From the NCBI GenBank assembly GCA_028279365.1, contig JANQNX010000013.1:1-64000 (forward strand): DNA of 64,000 bases. The letters run 5' to 3'. This document shows, one piece after another, positions 47,728-56,088 of this stretch. The translations under genes were made by a program, and so were the position numbers. Below the pieces are notes generated by a model. It did not search any database. It saw nothing but the letters and a program-made list of their open reading frames with translations, and was not told the DNA's origin. The stretch is from Gammaproteobacteria bacterium (GTDB lineage: Bacteria > Pseudomonadota > Gammaproteobacteria > Eutrophobiales > Eutrophobiaceae). Each line of letters begins with the position of its first letter. Within the stretch, counting starts at the first letter, position 1.

Positions 47728-48225
47728 TTATCCATCTTCAAATGCAAAAGGATCATCATTTGCGGCATAGTCTACCATTGAGCGAAGTAAGACATTAATA
47801 TTTTTTGCGACCTGATCAAGGCTTTGGTTACCGCTTTGTTCAGGCATCAGGCGTGTACTGACAATGAGCCCATCGTTCACCGCGACGACTGCAAGTTTAT
47901 AAGGGCAATAGTTGATATATCGGGGTTCTATAACCAACATGCTTTCGGCGATAGAAAGATTGCAGAACAGAATTACCTCATGATCAGGAAAAGTATCACT
48001 GCCGCGTTCCTGTATGGCTTGACCAATATGCAAACGGTTAGTGATGCGAAAGTTTTTTTCGGTAATCATAAATTCTGCATCTTGTATCACATCGGCAAAT
48101 GCTTTCTGCGTTTTTTGTTCATAAATATTATCTGCAGGAGCAGCACACGCACCCACTAGTATTAACAAAACGAAAACGGTCCAGCAACGCAACGAGGCAG
48201 ACGGACCGGAGATATTGCTTAACAT
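47728..48225 (-). CDS. DUF302-family lipoprotein
   Basis: A 165-aa protein with a lipoprotein signal: hydrophobic VFVLLILVGAC with Cys27 as the lipidation site. The mature part has the DUF302 pattern: ITEKNFRITNRLHIGQAIQERGSDTFPDHEVILFCNLSIAESMLVIEPRYINYCPYKLAVV. Residues after Cys are AAP, which fits outer-membrane sorting. It precedes the channel-like gene by 17 nt. Confidence 0.8.
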   Translation of the reverse strand: MLSNISGPSASLRCWTVFVLLILVGACAAPADNIYEQKTQKAFADVIQDAEFMITEKNFRITNRLHIGQAIQERGSDTFPDHEVILFCNLSIAESMLVIEPRYINYCPYKLAVVAVNDGLIVSTRLMPEQSGNQSLDQVAKNINVLLRSMVDYAANDDPFAFEDG

Positions 48226-48274
48226 TGAATCGGGTGCATTTGTATTTTCAGAGTTTAGTTAAGCCGGATAAGTT

Positions 48275-48844
48275 TCATTCCACAATAACGACCTGGGTTC
48301 CAATATCAACATATTGTTTTAGCTCAATGATTTCTTCATTGGTCAGCGCAATACAGCCTTCGGTCCAGTCAAGCTCCTCGTGGATGGTCAGTTTTTTTTC
48401 GGTCGTCTCGCCAAGCCCGTGTATGCCAATGAAACCACCAAGCTGAGTATCTTGTGGGGGAATCTCGCGTTTCTTATACGCGCTGGCAATACGTTTGAAT
48501 TCTCCTGAGTCAATAATCTGGTTTTTGTAGCCATACCAGGCGTCGATCAGGTTCGGATAATCAAGCTGCATAAAAAAATGGAAACGGTCACTGTCCTTCA
48601 ATTCAGTAATTCGATAGGTACCTAGAGGCGTCTTGCTATCGCCACGTTTTCGTTTTGTGCCTTTTCCACCTTTGCCGGTCGCAATATGATAGGTCTTGAT
48701 AATACGTCCGTCTTTTTGCAATTTGAGTTCACTGTTCTTTTTTGAGACTAATATCTGATAGTCATTTGCCAGTAATTTGTGGCAAGGTATCAACAGTAGC
48801 ATCAGCACTGGCATCAGGACGACTACAATACGTTTGAAAATCAT
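48275..48844 (-). CDS. L,D-transpeptidase (YkuD family)
   Basis: A 189-aa exported protein (signal peptide VVVLMPVLMLLLIPCHKLLA). The YkuD catalytic motif is present: IHGLGE with His142, then DWTEGCIALTNEE with the nucleophile Cys164. The GDSKTPLGTYRI stretch is typical of the YafK/ErfK group. It forms or cuts L,D cross-links, or attaches proteins to peptidoglycan. It is the first gene of the minus-strand cluster, 49 nt before the DUF302 gene, and diverges from cytochrome b561. Confidence 0.9.
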   Translation of the reverse strand: MIFKRIVVVLMPVLMLLLIPCHKLLANDYQILVSKKNSELKLQKDGRIIKTYHIATGKGGKGTKRKRGDSKTPLGTYRITELKDSDRFHFFMQLDYPNLIDAWYGYKNQIIDSGEFKRIASAYKKREIPPQDTQLGGFIGIHGLGETTEKKLTIHEELDWTEGCIALTNEEIIELKQYVDIGTQVVIVE

Positions 48845-48984
48845 GGCTGTTGTTATTGTTGGATATCAGTGATCGATTTTTTGGGGAATAATAGGGAATT
48901 CGAGGAAGAATTTCATCTCATGATGTATGCTTAACTGCCTATTTGGTCTGATACGTAAATTCAACGAGTTCGCATTAAATTTTT

Positions 48985-49512
48985 ATGGATATTGATAAAT
49001 ACAGCAAGCCAGCAGTGGTCGTTCACTGGTTAATGGCAATCTTGATCATTTTGATGATTATAATGGGCATGTACATGTCTGATTTACCGAAAGGCAGTGA
49101 AGAGCGGAGCTGGTTTTTTGCGCTGCACAAATCGATCGGTTTGACGCTCGCCTTGCTGGTGGTATTTCGCACCGCATGGAAAGTTGCCGTGTCACCGCCG
49201 GCATTACCTAGCGTCGTCAGTATCAAGCAACGGAAACTCGCGATGGCGACACACCATATTTTATATTTGCTGATGTTTTTACAACCCATATCAGGCTATT
49301 TGTCATCATCGTTTAGTGGCTACAAAACCAAATTTTGGGGAATCCCGCTTTATAACTGGGGTTGGAAAGATCCGGAATTAAATGAATTATTTTCCGAGAT
49401 ACACGATATCAGTGCCTATGGCCTCATTTTGTTTATCAGTATTCATCTTGCCGGTGTGGCCTATCATATCCATAAAAAAGAGCATCAACTGATCAAGCGA
49501 ATGTGGTTTTAG
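48985..49512 (+). CDS. Cytochrome b561
   Basis: A 175-aa protein with four membrane segments. Heme-ligand histidines lie in VVVHWLMAI, FFALHKSIGL, THHILYLLMFLQPISGY and DISAYGLILFISIHLAGVAYH. Family members are di-heme b-type electron carriers between the quinone pool and periplasmic acceptors. It is monocistronic, with a strong terminator right after its stop. Confidence 0.9.
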   Translation: MDIDKYSKPAVVVHWLMAILIILMIIMGMYMSDLPKGSEERSWFFALHKSIGLTLALLVVFRTAWKVAVSPPALPSVVSIKQRKLAMATHHILYLLMFLQPISGYLSSSFSGYKTKFWGIPLYNWGWKDPELNELFSEIHDISAYGLILFISIHLAGVAYHIHKKEHQLIKRMWF

Positions 49513-49519
49513 GGCATAA

Positions 49520-49546
49520 AAAAAGGAGTCTGGAAGACTCCTTTTT
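49520..49546. terminator. Bidirectional rho-independent terminator
   Basis: A perfect 11-bp stem AAAAAGGAGTC / GACTCCTTTTT with a TGGAA loop. It lies between convergent cytochrome b561 (plus) and pqqA (minus) and can end both. Confidence 0.93.
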
Positions 49547-49565
49547 GTACTTCAGCAAGTAGTAA

Positions 49566-49640
49566 TTACTTGTTGTTGATGTACATGGTTACTTCAAAAC
49601 CAAAACGAATATCGCTGTATTCAGGTGTTTCCCATTTCAT
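49566..49640 (-). CDS. pqqA: PQQ precursor peptide PqqA
   Basis: A 24-codon gene, far below usual annotation size limits. It has a strong GAGGAG ribosome site, 7 nt before the ATG. The peptide begins MKWETPEYSDIR and contains GFEVTMYINN: Glu16 and Tyr20 in the exact E-x3-Y spacing whose side chains are joined by PqqE to build pyrroloquinoline quinone. Length, MKW start and GFEVTMY block match known PqqA. No pqqBCDE genes lie in the window, so the rest of the pathway must be elsewhere. A terminator follows the stop, supporting a separate short transcript. Confidence 0.92.
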   Translation of the reverse strand: MKWETPEYSDIRFGFEVTMYINNK

Positions 49641-49815
49641 GATGTTTCTCCTCAAGAAATTTAGTTAATGAAAACCCTTTCGGGACACAATATTTTTTAT
49701 GTGCACAAATAATAATCCATATTCTGTGCCATTTTTATTTTCATTTAAAAATCAAATAGTTATATTTATTGATTGATAATATTGAACCAAAAACAGGATT
49801 AAATTGGTTGTAATC

Positions 49816-49856
49816 ATCCAATATTTTGGATCATTTAAACCACCTTGCGGTATACT
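49816..49856 (+). promoter_or_regulatory. Candidate promoter and palindromic operator of the two-component genes
   Basis: ATCCAA-TATT-TTGGAT (49816-49831) is a perfect 6-bp inverted repeat, 19 bp ahead of a TATACT -10-like box (49851-49856). The box ends only 6 nt before the kinase ATG, so the mRNA may be leaderless. The palindrome would overlap the -35 region, the usual place for a regulator. Elsewhere the 49641-49862 gap contains only AT-rich sequence for the pqqA promoter; I find no clear box for it. Confidence 0.4.
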
Positions 49857-49862
49857 CTCGAG

Positions 49863-51332
49863 ATGTCCAGACGTCATCAACGCTCGCTGAGAACCCTTAT
49901 TTTTCGCCATGAAATCGCGATTTTGCTGCTCGTGGCGGTGACCGGTGCTATCGGTGCCAGTTCCGCCTACTTTTGGCAGCAAAACTCAGCCCAATCAGTC
50001 CGAATTAATGCGATGTTTTTCTTCACCGAACAGATACGCGGGGAAATGTATGCCCAGATCCAGGAAATGATTCGTGCACGCGTGCTGGAAGAGACGGATG
50101 CCTTTGAGGCTTATTCCGAGCATTCACGCAGTATTTCAGAGCGTTTTAATGAGCTGCGCAGACGTTCACGTTCGCGGGAGGAAGATCTGGCAATTCAGGA
50201 ACTTAATTTGGCCTATCGTGAGATACAAGGTGATATGAATAATCTATTTAACGATCCCTACATCGCGAACCGACTGGCACGGATACAGATCCTCGAACCG
50301 CAATTTGCCCAGCGTATGGTGGGTAAATTTGAACAACGCTATCAGGAATTTAAAACCGTCTTGAGTGAACAACACAGTGAACTGGATACAACTTTACAGG
50401 CCTGGACTCGATTCGCGCCGTTTATTATTCCTATTCCTCTATTGATCGCGATTATTATCGTAATTTATACCCGACAAGTGATGCGCAATGATTTCATTAA
50501 ACCTATTGCCAGAGTCATACGCGGTGCACATGAAATCAGGCAGGGAGAACTGAAACACAAGATTGATGAGTCGGGTGTGGAGGAGGTCTCAAACCTGGCT
50601 ACGGTGATCAACAATATGGCCAACGAATTGTCTGAGAAACGCGATGCCTTGATCGAGAATGAACGACAGGCGGCACTGGGCTCATTAGTACCAGTGGTCG
50701 CACATAATATTCGAAACCCGCTCGCCAGTATTCGGGCTACCGCCCAACTGCTTGAACATGCAGAAAACCAGGATGAAATTGTCGAATCAAAAAACGAGAT
50801 CATTCAGACGATTGATCGACTGGGTCGCTGGGTTAGTGCGCTCGTGTCTTATCTACATCCGTTAAAGCCTAATTTAACTGAAGAGACGCCAGTGAACCTG
50901 TTAAATGCTGCGTTGGGGTTGCTAAGAAATAAACTGTCGGAAAAAAATATCAATATCATCAAACAGGGCTGGGATAACAATCATAAATTAACAGTCGATC
51001 CGGATTTGATGGAACAAGCCTTGTTTAGCCTGTTGGCCAATGCCATTGATGCCTCACCAAAAGGCGGGGATATTACGATTTCCCTAACTAATCCTGAGGA
51101 CTATATCGAAATTCGCATTATCGATAGCGGCCCGGGATTACCTTTTAAACCCAAGCCCGGCGATCTTGAACCAGGTCCTTCAACCAAACGATTTGGCACC
51201 GGCCTGGGTATACCGATTGCTTTTAAGATATGTCAGAAGCATGGCTGGAACCTGACCTTTAATACTGAATTGAAACAGGGCACAGAAGCCATTGTAGCGG
51301 CACCGATACATAACCTGGTAAAAATAAATTAA
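49863..51332 (+). CDS. NtrB-type sensor histidine kinase
   Basis: A protein of about 489 aa with two membrane segments (ILLLVAVTGAIGASSAYFW and FIIPIPLLIAIIIVIYT) enclosing a helical periplasmic sensor region of about 150 residues, then HAMP and a kinase core: phospho-His in PVVAHNIRNPLASIRAT, N box ALFSLLANAIDASPKGG, and RIIDSGPGLPF and FGTGLGIPIAFKIC for ATP. I chose the ATG over a TTG six codons upstream that overlaps the -10-like box. The response regulator follows 4 nt later. The signal is unknown; it is divergent from pqqA. Confidence 0.9.
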   Translation: MSRRHQRSLRTLIFRHEIAILLLVAVTGAIGASSAYFWQQNSAQSVRINAMFFFTEQIRGEMYAQIQEMIRARVLEETDAFEAYSEHSRSISERFNELRRRSRSREEDLAIQELNLAYREIQGDMNNLFNDPYIANRLARIQILEPQFAQRMVGKFEQRYQEFKTVLSEQHSELDTTLQAWTRFAPFIIPIPLLIAIIIVIYTRQVMRNDFIKPIARVIRGAHEIRQGELKHKIDESGVEEVSNLATVINNMANELSEKRDALIENERQAALGSLVPVVAHNIRNPLASIRATAQLLEHAENQDEIVESKNEIIQTIDRLGRWVSALVSYLHPLKPNLTEETPVNLLNAALGLLRNKLSEKNINIIKQGWDNNHKLTVDPDLMEQALFSLLANAIDASPKGGDITISLTNPEDYIEIRIIDSGPGLPFKPKPGDLEPGPSTKRFGTGLGIPIAFKICQKHGWNLTFNTELKQGTEAIVAAPIHNLVKIN

Positions 51333-51336
51333 CACT

Positions 51337-52740
51337 ATGCAGGATTTTACTCACACCTCAGCAGAAGTTCCGATCTTGGAGAAAAAGATATTACTGGTCG
51401 AAGACGAGACTGTATTTGCCAAGGCAGTTCAAAAGCATCTGAAGCGAGCTGGTTATGTGGTTGAGATTGGCGGAGACCTGGCTGAGGCAAGGGCTTTATA
51501 CAGCAGTCTCTCTCCCGATTTGGTCTTGCTGGATATGCGCTTGCCTGATGGATCGGGTCTCGATTTTCTCTCCGAAATAAAAAAATCAACTGCTAACTCA
51601 CCGGTATTGGTGATGTCGGCCTATGGTGAACTGGAAGATGCGGTATCTGCGATGAAACTTGGCGCTTCGGATTACTTAAAGAAGCCCATCGATCTGGAAG
51701 AACTATTACTCAATATCAGGAAAGTATTTGATAAGAATGAACTGTCACAAAAACTCACCTACTCGGCGAAGCGTGAACAGCATGCCACCGAGACGGTTGA
51801 GTTCCTTGGAGAGTGTTCGCAAATCAAATCCATACGCACCCAGGTCGAACGTATCTCGGCATTATCAAACAATGCCTCGGTAATACCCCCGACGGTGTTG
51901 GTATTAGGGGAGACCGGTACCGGTAAAGATGTCATTGCCCGATTATTACATGCCAATAGTAGTCGTGTTGATAAGCCGTTTGTACATGTCGATTGTGCAT
52001 CCCTGCCAAAGGACTTGATAGAGTCGGAGTTATTTGGGCATGAAAAAGGCGCATTCACTAACGCACATGTGGCCAGAACCGGTTTAATCGAAGCAGCGGA
52101 GGATGGCGTGTTATTTCTGGATGAAATTGGTGAGCTACCGCTGGATCTGCAGTCAAAACTGTTAGCTGTATTAGAACGGCGTACCTTGCGTCGGGTCGGG
52201 ACAACGCAGGAACGCCCGGTGGCAGCATGGATTATTGCCGCGACCAACCGTAATCTTGAAGCCCTGTCTGAACAAGGTGAGTTTCGTTCGGATCTTTACT
52301 ACCGGCTAAACGTGATGTCGTTGACCATGCCGGCACTCAGAGACAGGGATAAGGATATTATGTTGTTAGCGAACCACTTCGCTGCGGGTACAGCTCGTCG
52401 TTACAATATTCTGTTTGAGGGTTTTACCGATGATGCTGAACAGGCATTGTCAGAGTATGCCTGGCCCGGCAACGTACGTGAGATGAAACATCTATTGGAA
52501 CGTGCTGTGTTGCTAAGTGGAGGAGGACAAATAGAAAGCGACATACTGGGGTTAGAGACAAGCTTGCATGAGAAAGACGATACCGTTGTCCTGGATGATG
52601 ACTTAACCCTGGGAGAAGCTGAACTTAAGCTGATCAAGCAGGCCTTGGAAAGAACCAATCGGAATGTCTCCAAGGCAGCGCGTGAATTGGGGATTACACG
52701 TATGGCACTGCGCTACCGAATCAAGAAATACGATCTCTAG
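51337..52740 (+). CDS. NtrC-family sigma54-dependent response regulator (GAFTNA variant)
   Basis: A 467-aa protein: receiver at about 15-130 (LLVEDE, phospho-Asp in LVLLDMRLPDGSG, conserved Lys in YLKKPID), AAA+ domain at about 150-390 (Walker A GETGTGKD, Walker B VLFLDEIGELP, sensor AATNRNLEAL, arginine-finger region FRSDLYYRLNVM) and a Fis-type HTH at the C-terminus (NVSKAARELGITRMALRYRIKKY). The loop that touches sigma54, normally GAFTGA, reads GAFTNA here. It should activate sigma54 promoters under control of the kinase upstream. Confidence 0.92.
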   Translation: MQDFTHTSAEVPILEKKILLVEDETVFAKAVQKHLKRAGYVVEIGGDLAEARALYSSLSPDLVLLDMRLPDGSGLDFLSEIKKSTANSPVLVMSAYGELEDAVSAMKLGASDYLKKPIDLEELLLNIRKVFDKNELSQKLTYSAKREQHATETVEFLGECSQIKSIRTQVERISALSNNASVIPPTVLVLGETGTGKDVIARLLHANSSRVDKPFVHVDCASLPKDLIESELFGHEKGAFTNAHVARTGLIEAAEDGVLFLDEIGELPLDLQSKLLAVLERRTLRRVGTTQERPVAAWIIAATNRNLEALSEQGEFRSDLYYRLNVMSLTMPALRDRDKDIMLLANHFAAGTARRYNILFEGFTDDAEQALSEYAWPGNVREMKHLLERAVLLSGGGQIESDILGLETSLHEKDDTVVLDDDLTLGEAELKLIKQALERTNRNVSKAARELGITRMALRYRIKKYDL

Positions 52741-52754
52741 TCGTCACTCGAAAA

Positions 52755-54086
52755 TTAGTGAAGCTTCATCCTTGGCTTATGTTTTTCAGTAAGCATGTTT
52801 GCCAGGGTAAGAAATGCGACGCGTATCATGCCCTGGATATTGACCTGATGCATTTTGTAAAGCGACAGATAAACAAATCTGGCTAACAAACCTTCAATCA
52901 TGACACTGCCAGCTTTCTTGCCAAGCAGATTACCCATCATATTGCCGACGGTAGAATAGCGACTTAGGTTAATCAATGATCCATAGTCAACGTATTTATA
53001 CTCAGGTAGATTGGTTTCCCCCTGCATTTGCCGAATGACAGACTTAACCAACATATTCGCCTGTTGATGCGCGGCCTGTGCACGCGGGGGTACCGTTTGT
53101 TCATCATTCATAGGGCAAGCCGCGCAGTCACCAAAGGAAAAAATATTCTCATCCCGCGTCGTCTGTAATGTTTTATTAACGACAAGCTGATTCATCCAGT
53201 TGCTTTCCAGACCATCTATCTCCTTCAGAAAATCAGGTGCCTTGATACCGGCCGCCCATATTTTGATCTCGGCCGGAACGAATTTGTCTTTGTCCGTCAT
53301 GAAACCGGTTTCGGTGGCTTCGACAATTCGGTGTCCCGAGATGATGTCGACGTTTATTTTTTGTAATGCCTTTTCCGTCATCTCCGATAAGCGCGGAGGT
53401 AGGGCGGGTAGTATTCGATCGGCACCTTCAATAATGGTGATCTTGATTTCAGTATCGCGCGACAGTTTATTGATGCCAAATGTCACCAGTTGTTCAAATG
53501 CATCATGTAATTCTGCTGACAGCTCGACACCCGTTGCGCCAGCACCAGCAATCGCAATATTCAGTTGCCCTTCCCGAATTGGGGTATCCTGAGTATTGGC
53601 ACGATATACTGAACGCAACAAGTGCTGATGAAACACGTCTGCCTCGTGGCGCGTATCAAGAAACATACAGTGTTCCTTGATACCTTTGATATTAAAATCA
53701 TTAGTGACACTGCCAACCGAGATTATCAGTGAGTCATAACTGAATGTTCTTCTTGGTATGTACTCAACACCTTCGTCATCGACGGAAGGTGCAACACTGA
53801 TTTCGCGTTTTTCCCGGTCCAGTCCGTCCATCTTGCCTAGGCGAAAGGTAAAGTGATTGGAATGTCCCAGTGCAAGATAATTCAGTTCATCCTCATAAGA
53901 ATTCAATGTGCCTGCTGCGACTTCATGTAACAGCGGTTTCCACAGGTGCGTCATGTTGGCATCGACCAATGTGATCTCCGCTTTTTTCTTTTTGCCCAGC
54001 TTTTTGCCTAACTTGGATGCCAGTTCCAGACCGCCAGCACCACCACCAACGACAATGATTTGATAAGGTTTGTTATTGCTTTCCAT
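52755..54086 (-). CDS. ndh: Type II NADH dehydrogenase (NDH-2)
   Basis: A 443-aa flavoprotein. It starts at the ATG that puts the FAD motif IIVVGGGAGGLELASKL at the N-terminus; a longer open frame upstream overlaps the divergent DUF1244 gene and has no homology pattern. The NADH-binding motif is NIAIAGAGATGVELSAEL; FSFGDCAACP is the second FAD motif. The C-terminal RVAFLTLANMLTEKHKPRMKL is the membrane-anchoring part. It passes electrons from NADH to quinone without proton pumping. Confidence 0.93.
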   Translation of the reverse strand: MESNNKPYQIIVVGGGAGGLELASKLGKKLGKKKKAEITLVDANMTHLWKPLLHEVAAGTLNSYEDELNYLALGHSNHFTFRLGKMDGLDREKREISVAPSVDDEGVEYIPRRTFSYDSLIISVGSVTNDFNIKGIKEHCMFLDTRHEADVFHQHLLRSVYRANTQDTPIREGQLNIAIAGAGATGVELSAELHDAFEQLVTFGINKLSRDTEIKITIIEGADRILPALPPRLSEMTEKALQKINVDIISGHRIVEATETGFMTDKDKFVPAEIKIWAAGIKAPDFLKEIDGLESNWMNQLVVNKTLQTTRDENIFSFGDCAACPMNDEQTVPPRAQAAHQQANMLVKSVIRQMQGETNLPEYKYVDYGSLINLSRYSTVGNMMGNLLGKKAGSVMIEGLLARFVYLSLYKMHQVNIQGMIRVAFLTLANMLTEKHKPRMKLH

Positions 54087-54230
54087 GATGTTATGAACTG
54101 TTTTTATAATTTCGCTCGACCCAGTATAGGCATTATCTATAAAAAAGTCTGCTATCTGGCACGATTGTATTTTAGTGTTATCGCTGTTTGTTTTATTATC
54201 TTTAGCTGAACTTAAAACTGGAAGTAAACA

Positions 54231-54533
54231 ATGGATAATGCAATCGAAACTGAACTGCAAGCGGCTGCCTTTCGCACGCTTGTTGCACACCTGCAAAAAA
54301 ATACTGATGTACAAAATATTGATTTAATGAATCTGGCGGGTTTTTGTCGTAACTGCCTGTCGAAATGGTATTTAGCAGCAGCGGAAGACAAAGGTCTGGA
54401 GATGGATTATGAACAAGCGCGTGAGCTGGTATATGGCATGCCGTATTCTGAATGGAAATCACGTTATCAAACTGAAGCCAGCGCGGAGCAAAAAGGAAAG
54501 TTTGCTGAAGCGATCCAACAGCAGGATCAGTAA
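54231..54533 (+). CDS. DUF1244 family protein
   Basis: A 100-aa protein matching DUF1244 throughout: AAAFRTLVAHLQKNTDVQNIDLMNLAGFCRNCLSKWYLAAAEDKG and YGMPYSEWKSRYQTEAS. The CRNC pair and aromatic patches are conserved in the family. It is a small all-helical cytoplasmic protein of unknown role, common in alpha- and gammaproteobacteria. Its last 7 nt overlap the convergent TraB/GumN gene. Confidence 0.9.
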   Translation: MDNAIETELQAAAFRTLVAHLQKNTDVQNIDLMNLAGFCRNCLSKWYLAAAEDKGLEMDYEQARELVYGMPYSEWKSRYQTEASAEQKGKFAEAIQQQDQ

Positions 54534-55450
54534 ATCATTGTAAGCTGATAACCACGTTGTTGCAGATGCTGAAGTAAGCCTTGTTTATCTGCCAGGTGTG
54601 ATGCACCTATTGCAACAAATGCGTTGCCTTGTTTAAACTCTTGTTCAATGGTTTGTAGCACCTTTTCATTACGGTCATAGAGAATTGCCTGCATAAAACG
54701 TTGAAACAAGGCCTCGTCATGATGCGGTTGATTGTTAAACGCAACAATGCCTTCAAGGTCTCTGGCAATATATAAGTCGACCAGCGTCTTGGCATCACTG
54801 ATAATCTGTTGATGATTGCAAATGGTGTCTTTTAATATTGTTATCTGATCCTCCATGCTGAGTTTGTTTAATGAGGTGATAATCTCTTCCATGGTTTCCA
54901 GGCTTTTTATCTCACGTATTGTTTGCTGTGCAACTTTCAGCAAGTTCATCTCCAGCGAGGGTGCGCGTACCGGTCTGGGCCGGCCTATCAAACTAAATGC
55001 CGCCCACGGCGTGATATTTGACACCTTCTCTGCAGGGATACCATAGCCTGTGATAATAGCAGTTAATCTATCCATAAACGCTGGTTCGAGTAATGCATCC
55101 AGACGTGTGTCATCCTTAAAATACATGTTGTCAAAAAAGATCTGGTTGGCGGTTTCATCAGGGATGGTTTCCATTAGAAGCGTTTTGCTTTTGACTAAAG
55201 CCAGCCGGATTGGAGGAGAAATACTGGAAACTTTATAGTCCTGAGAGTGGATCGTGCCGTAGATATAATTGATCTTGTTGTTCTTTTTCACTTCCCATAA
55301 CAGGCCTTTGCGGTAAGGTATGTCAATTGGCTCAACATCACTCCGTTCAGGAATATTGGTGAATTCCTGACACGCCGGAAGCTCATTTACTGTTTCTGAT
55401 GCGAATGAAAATGTAGATAATAAACAAAGACAAATAATGATAATTGGCAT
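54527..55450 (-). CDS. TraB/GumN-family protein
   Basis: A 307-aa exported protein (IIIICLCLLSTFSFASE). Two family motifs are intact: IYGTIHSQD near residue 63, and FVAIGASHLADKQGLLQHLQQRGY at the C-terminus, the GxxH pair that is thought to bind metal in this Tiki-like protease fold. The substrate is unknown. It lies alone on its strand, divergent from the PepSY gene. Confidence 0.88.
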   Translation of the reverse strand: MPIIIICLCLLSTFSFASETVNELPACQEFTNIPERSDVEPIDIPYRKGLLWEVKKNNKINYIYGTIHSQDYKVSSISPPIRLALVKSKTLLMETIPDETANQIFFDNMYFKDDTRLDALLEPAFMDRLTAIITGYGIPAEKVSNITPWAAFSLIGRPRPVRAPSLEMNLLKVAQQTIREIKSLETMEEIITSLNKLSMEDQITILKDTICNHQQIISDAKTLVDLYIARDLEGIVAFNNQPHHDEALFQRFMQAILYDRNEKVLQTIEQEFKQGNAFVAIGASHLADKQGLLQHLQQRGYQLTMIY

Positions 55451-55551
55451 GTTAATGTTACGGCATTTGGGAATATTTCCTGATTATATAAAAATGCTTT
55501 TGCCTTATCATTTCGTTTGAAACGATTACTTTGAAATTAATACGAGAAACC

Positions 55552-56079
55552 ATGACAAACCATAGCCTCGCCATTTTTTTTCTTGGCCTGTTTTTAGCGA
55601 TATCTAACGCGATGGCCGACTCAAATGATTCCGTGTACAACACAGCTAATTTTGGAAAATGTCTCAATGCTGCGCTTAATGCACGAGCTGGTCGTGTGAT
55701 TAAAGTCGAATTTAAACAGCAAAATGAAAACCTGATCTATGAATTTGATATCAGGACCGACGATGCTCGTGACTGGGATATTGAATGTCTGGAAGAGACG
55801 GCAGAGATATTTGAATTGGAAGAGGAGGTCATGAGCCCGCGTCATCCCATGTTTAGTAAAAGAAAGAAAGTCAGTCTCAATGAAGCGAAAAATACTGCGC
55901 TAAGCAAACACCCTGGCGAGGTATTGGAGATTGAATATGAACTGGAAGAAGACGGTCTGGCTGTTTATGAGTTCGATATTCAACTGGAATCAGGTAAAAG
56001 GATCAAGATTGAGATCAATGCTGAAACCGGTGAGGCGCATGAGGAGAGTGTTGAATTGTGGCAGATTGGCTATGAATAA
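55552..56079 (+). CDS. Exported protein with two PepSY domains
   Basis: A 175-aa protein. The chosen ATG starts a signal peptide (SLAIFFLGLFLAISNAMA); a TTG seven codons upstream is also open. Two PepSY units follow: LNARAGRVIKVEFKQQNENLIYEFDIRTDDARDWDI and SKHPGEVLEIEYELEEDGLAVYEFDIQLESGKRIKIEINAETGE. Such proteins are often next to metal-efflux and two-component genes and may inhibit proteases or bind metals. It stands 9 nt before the RND operon, so it is likely its first gene. Confidence 0.85.
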   Translation: MTNHSLAIFFLGLFLAISNAMADSNDSVYNTANFGKCLNAALNARAGRVIKVEFKQQNENLIYEFDIRTDDARDWDIECLEETAEIFELEEEVMSPRHPMFSKRKKVSLNEAKNTALSKHPGEVLEIEYELEEDGLAVYEFDIQLESGKRIKIEINAETGEAHEESVELWQIGYE

Positions 56080-56088
56080 CAGCATATT

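Noticed and set aside
44299-48225. Zorya-type anti-phage system
   Set aside because: The channel protein lacks the long cytoplasmic tail of ZorA, the anchor lacks an OmpA domain as in ZorB, and no helicase or nuclease gene (ZorC-E) is present.
52743-52760. TCACT...AGTGA hairpin after the NtrC-type gene as terminator
   Set aside because: Five-bp stem without a T-run; too weak to call.
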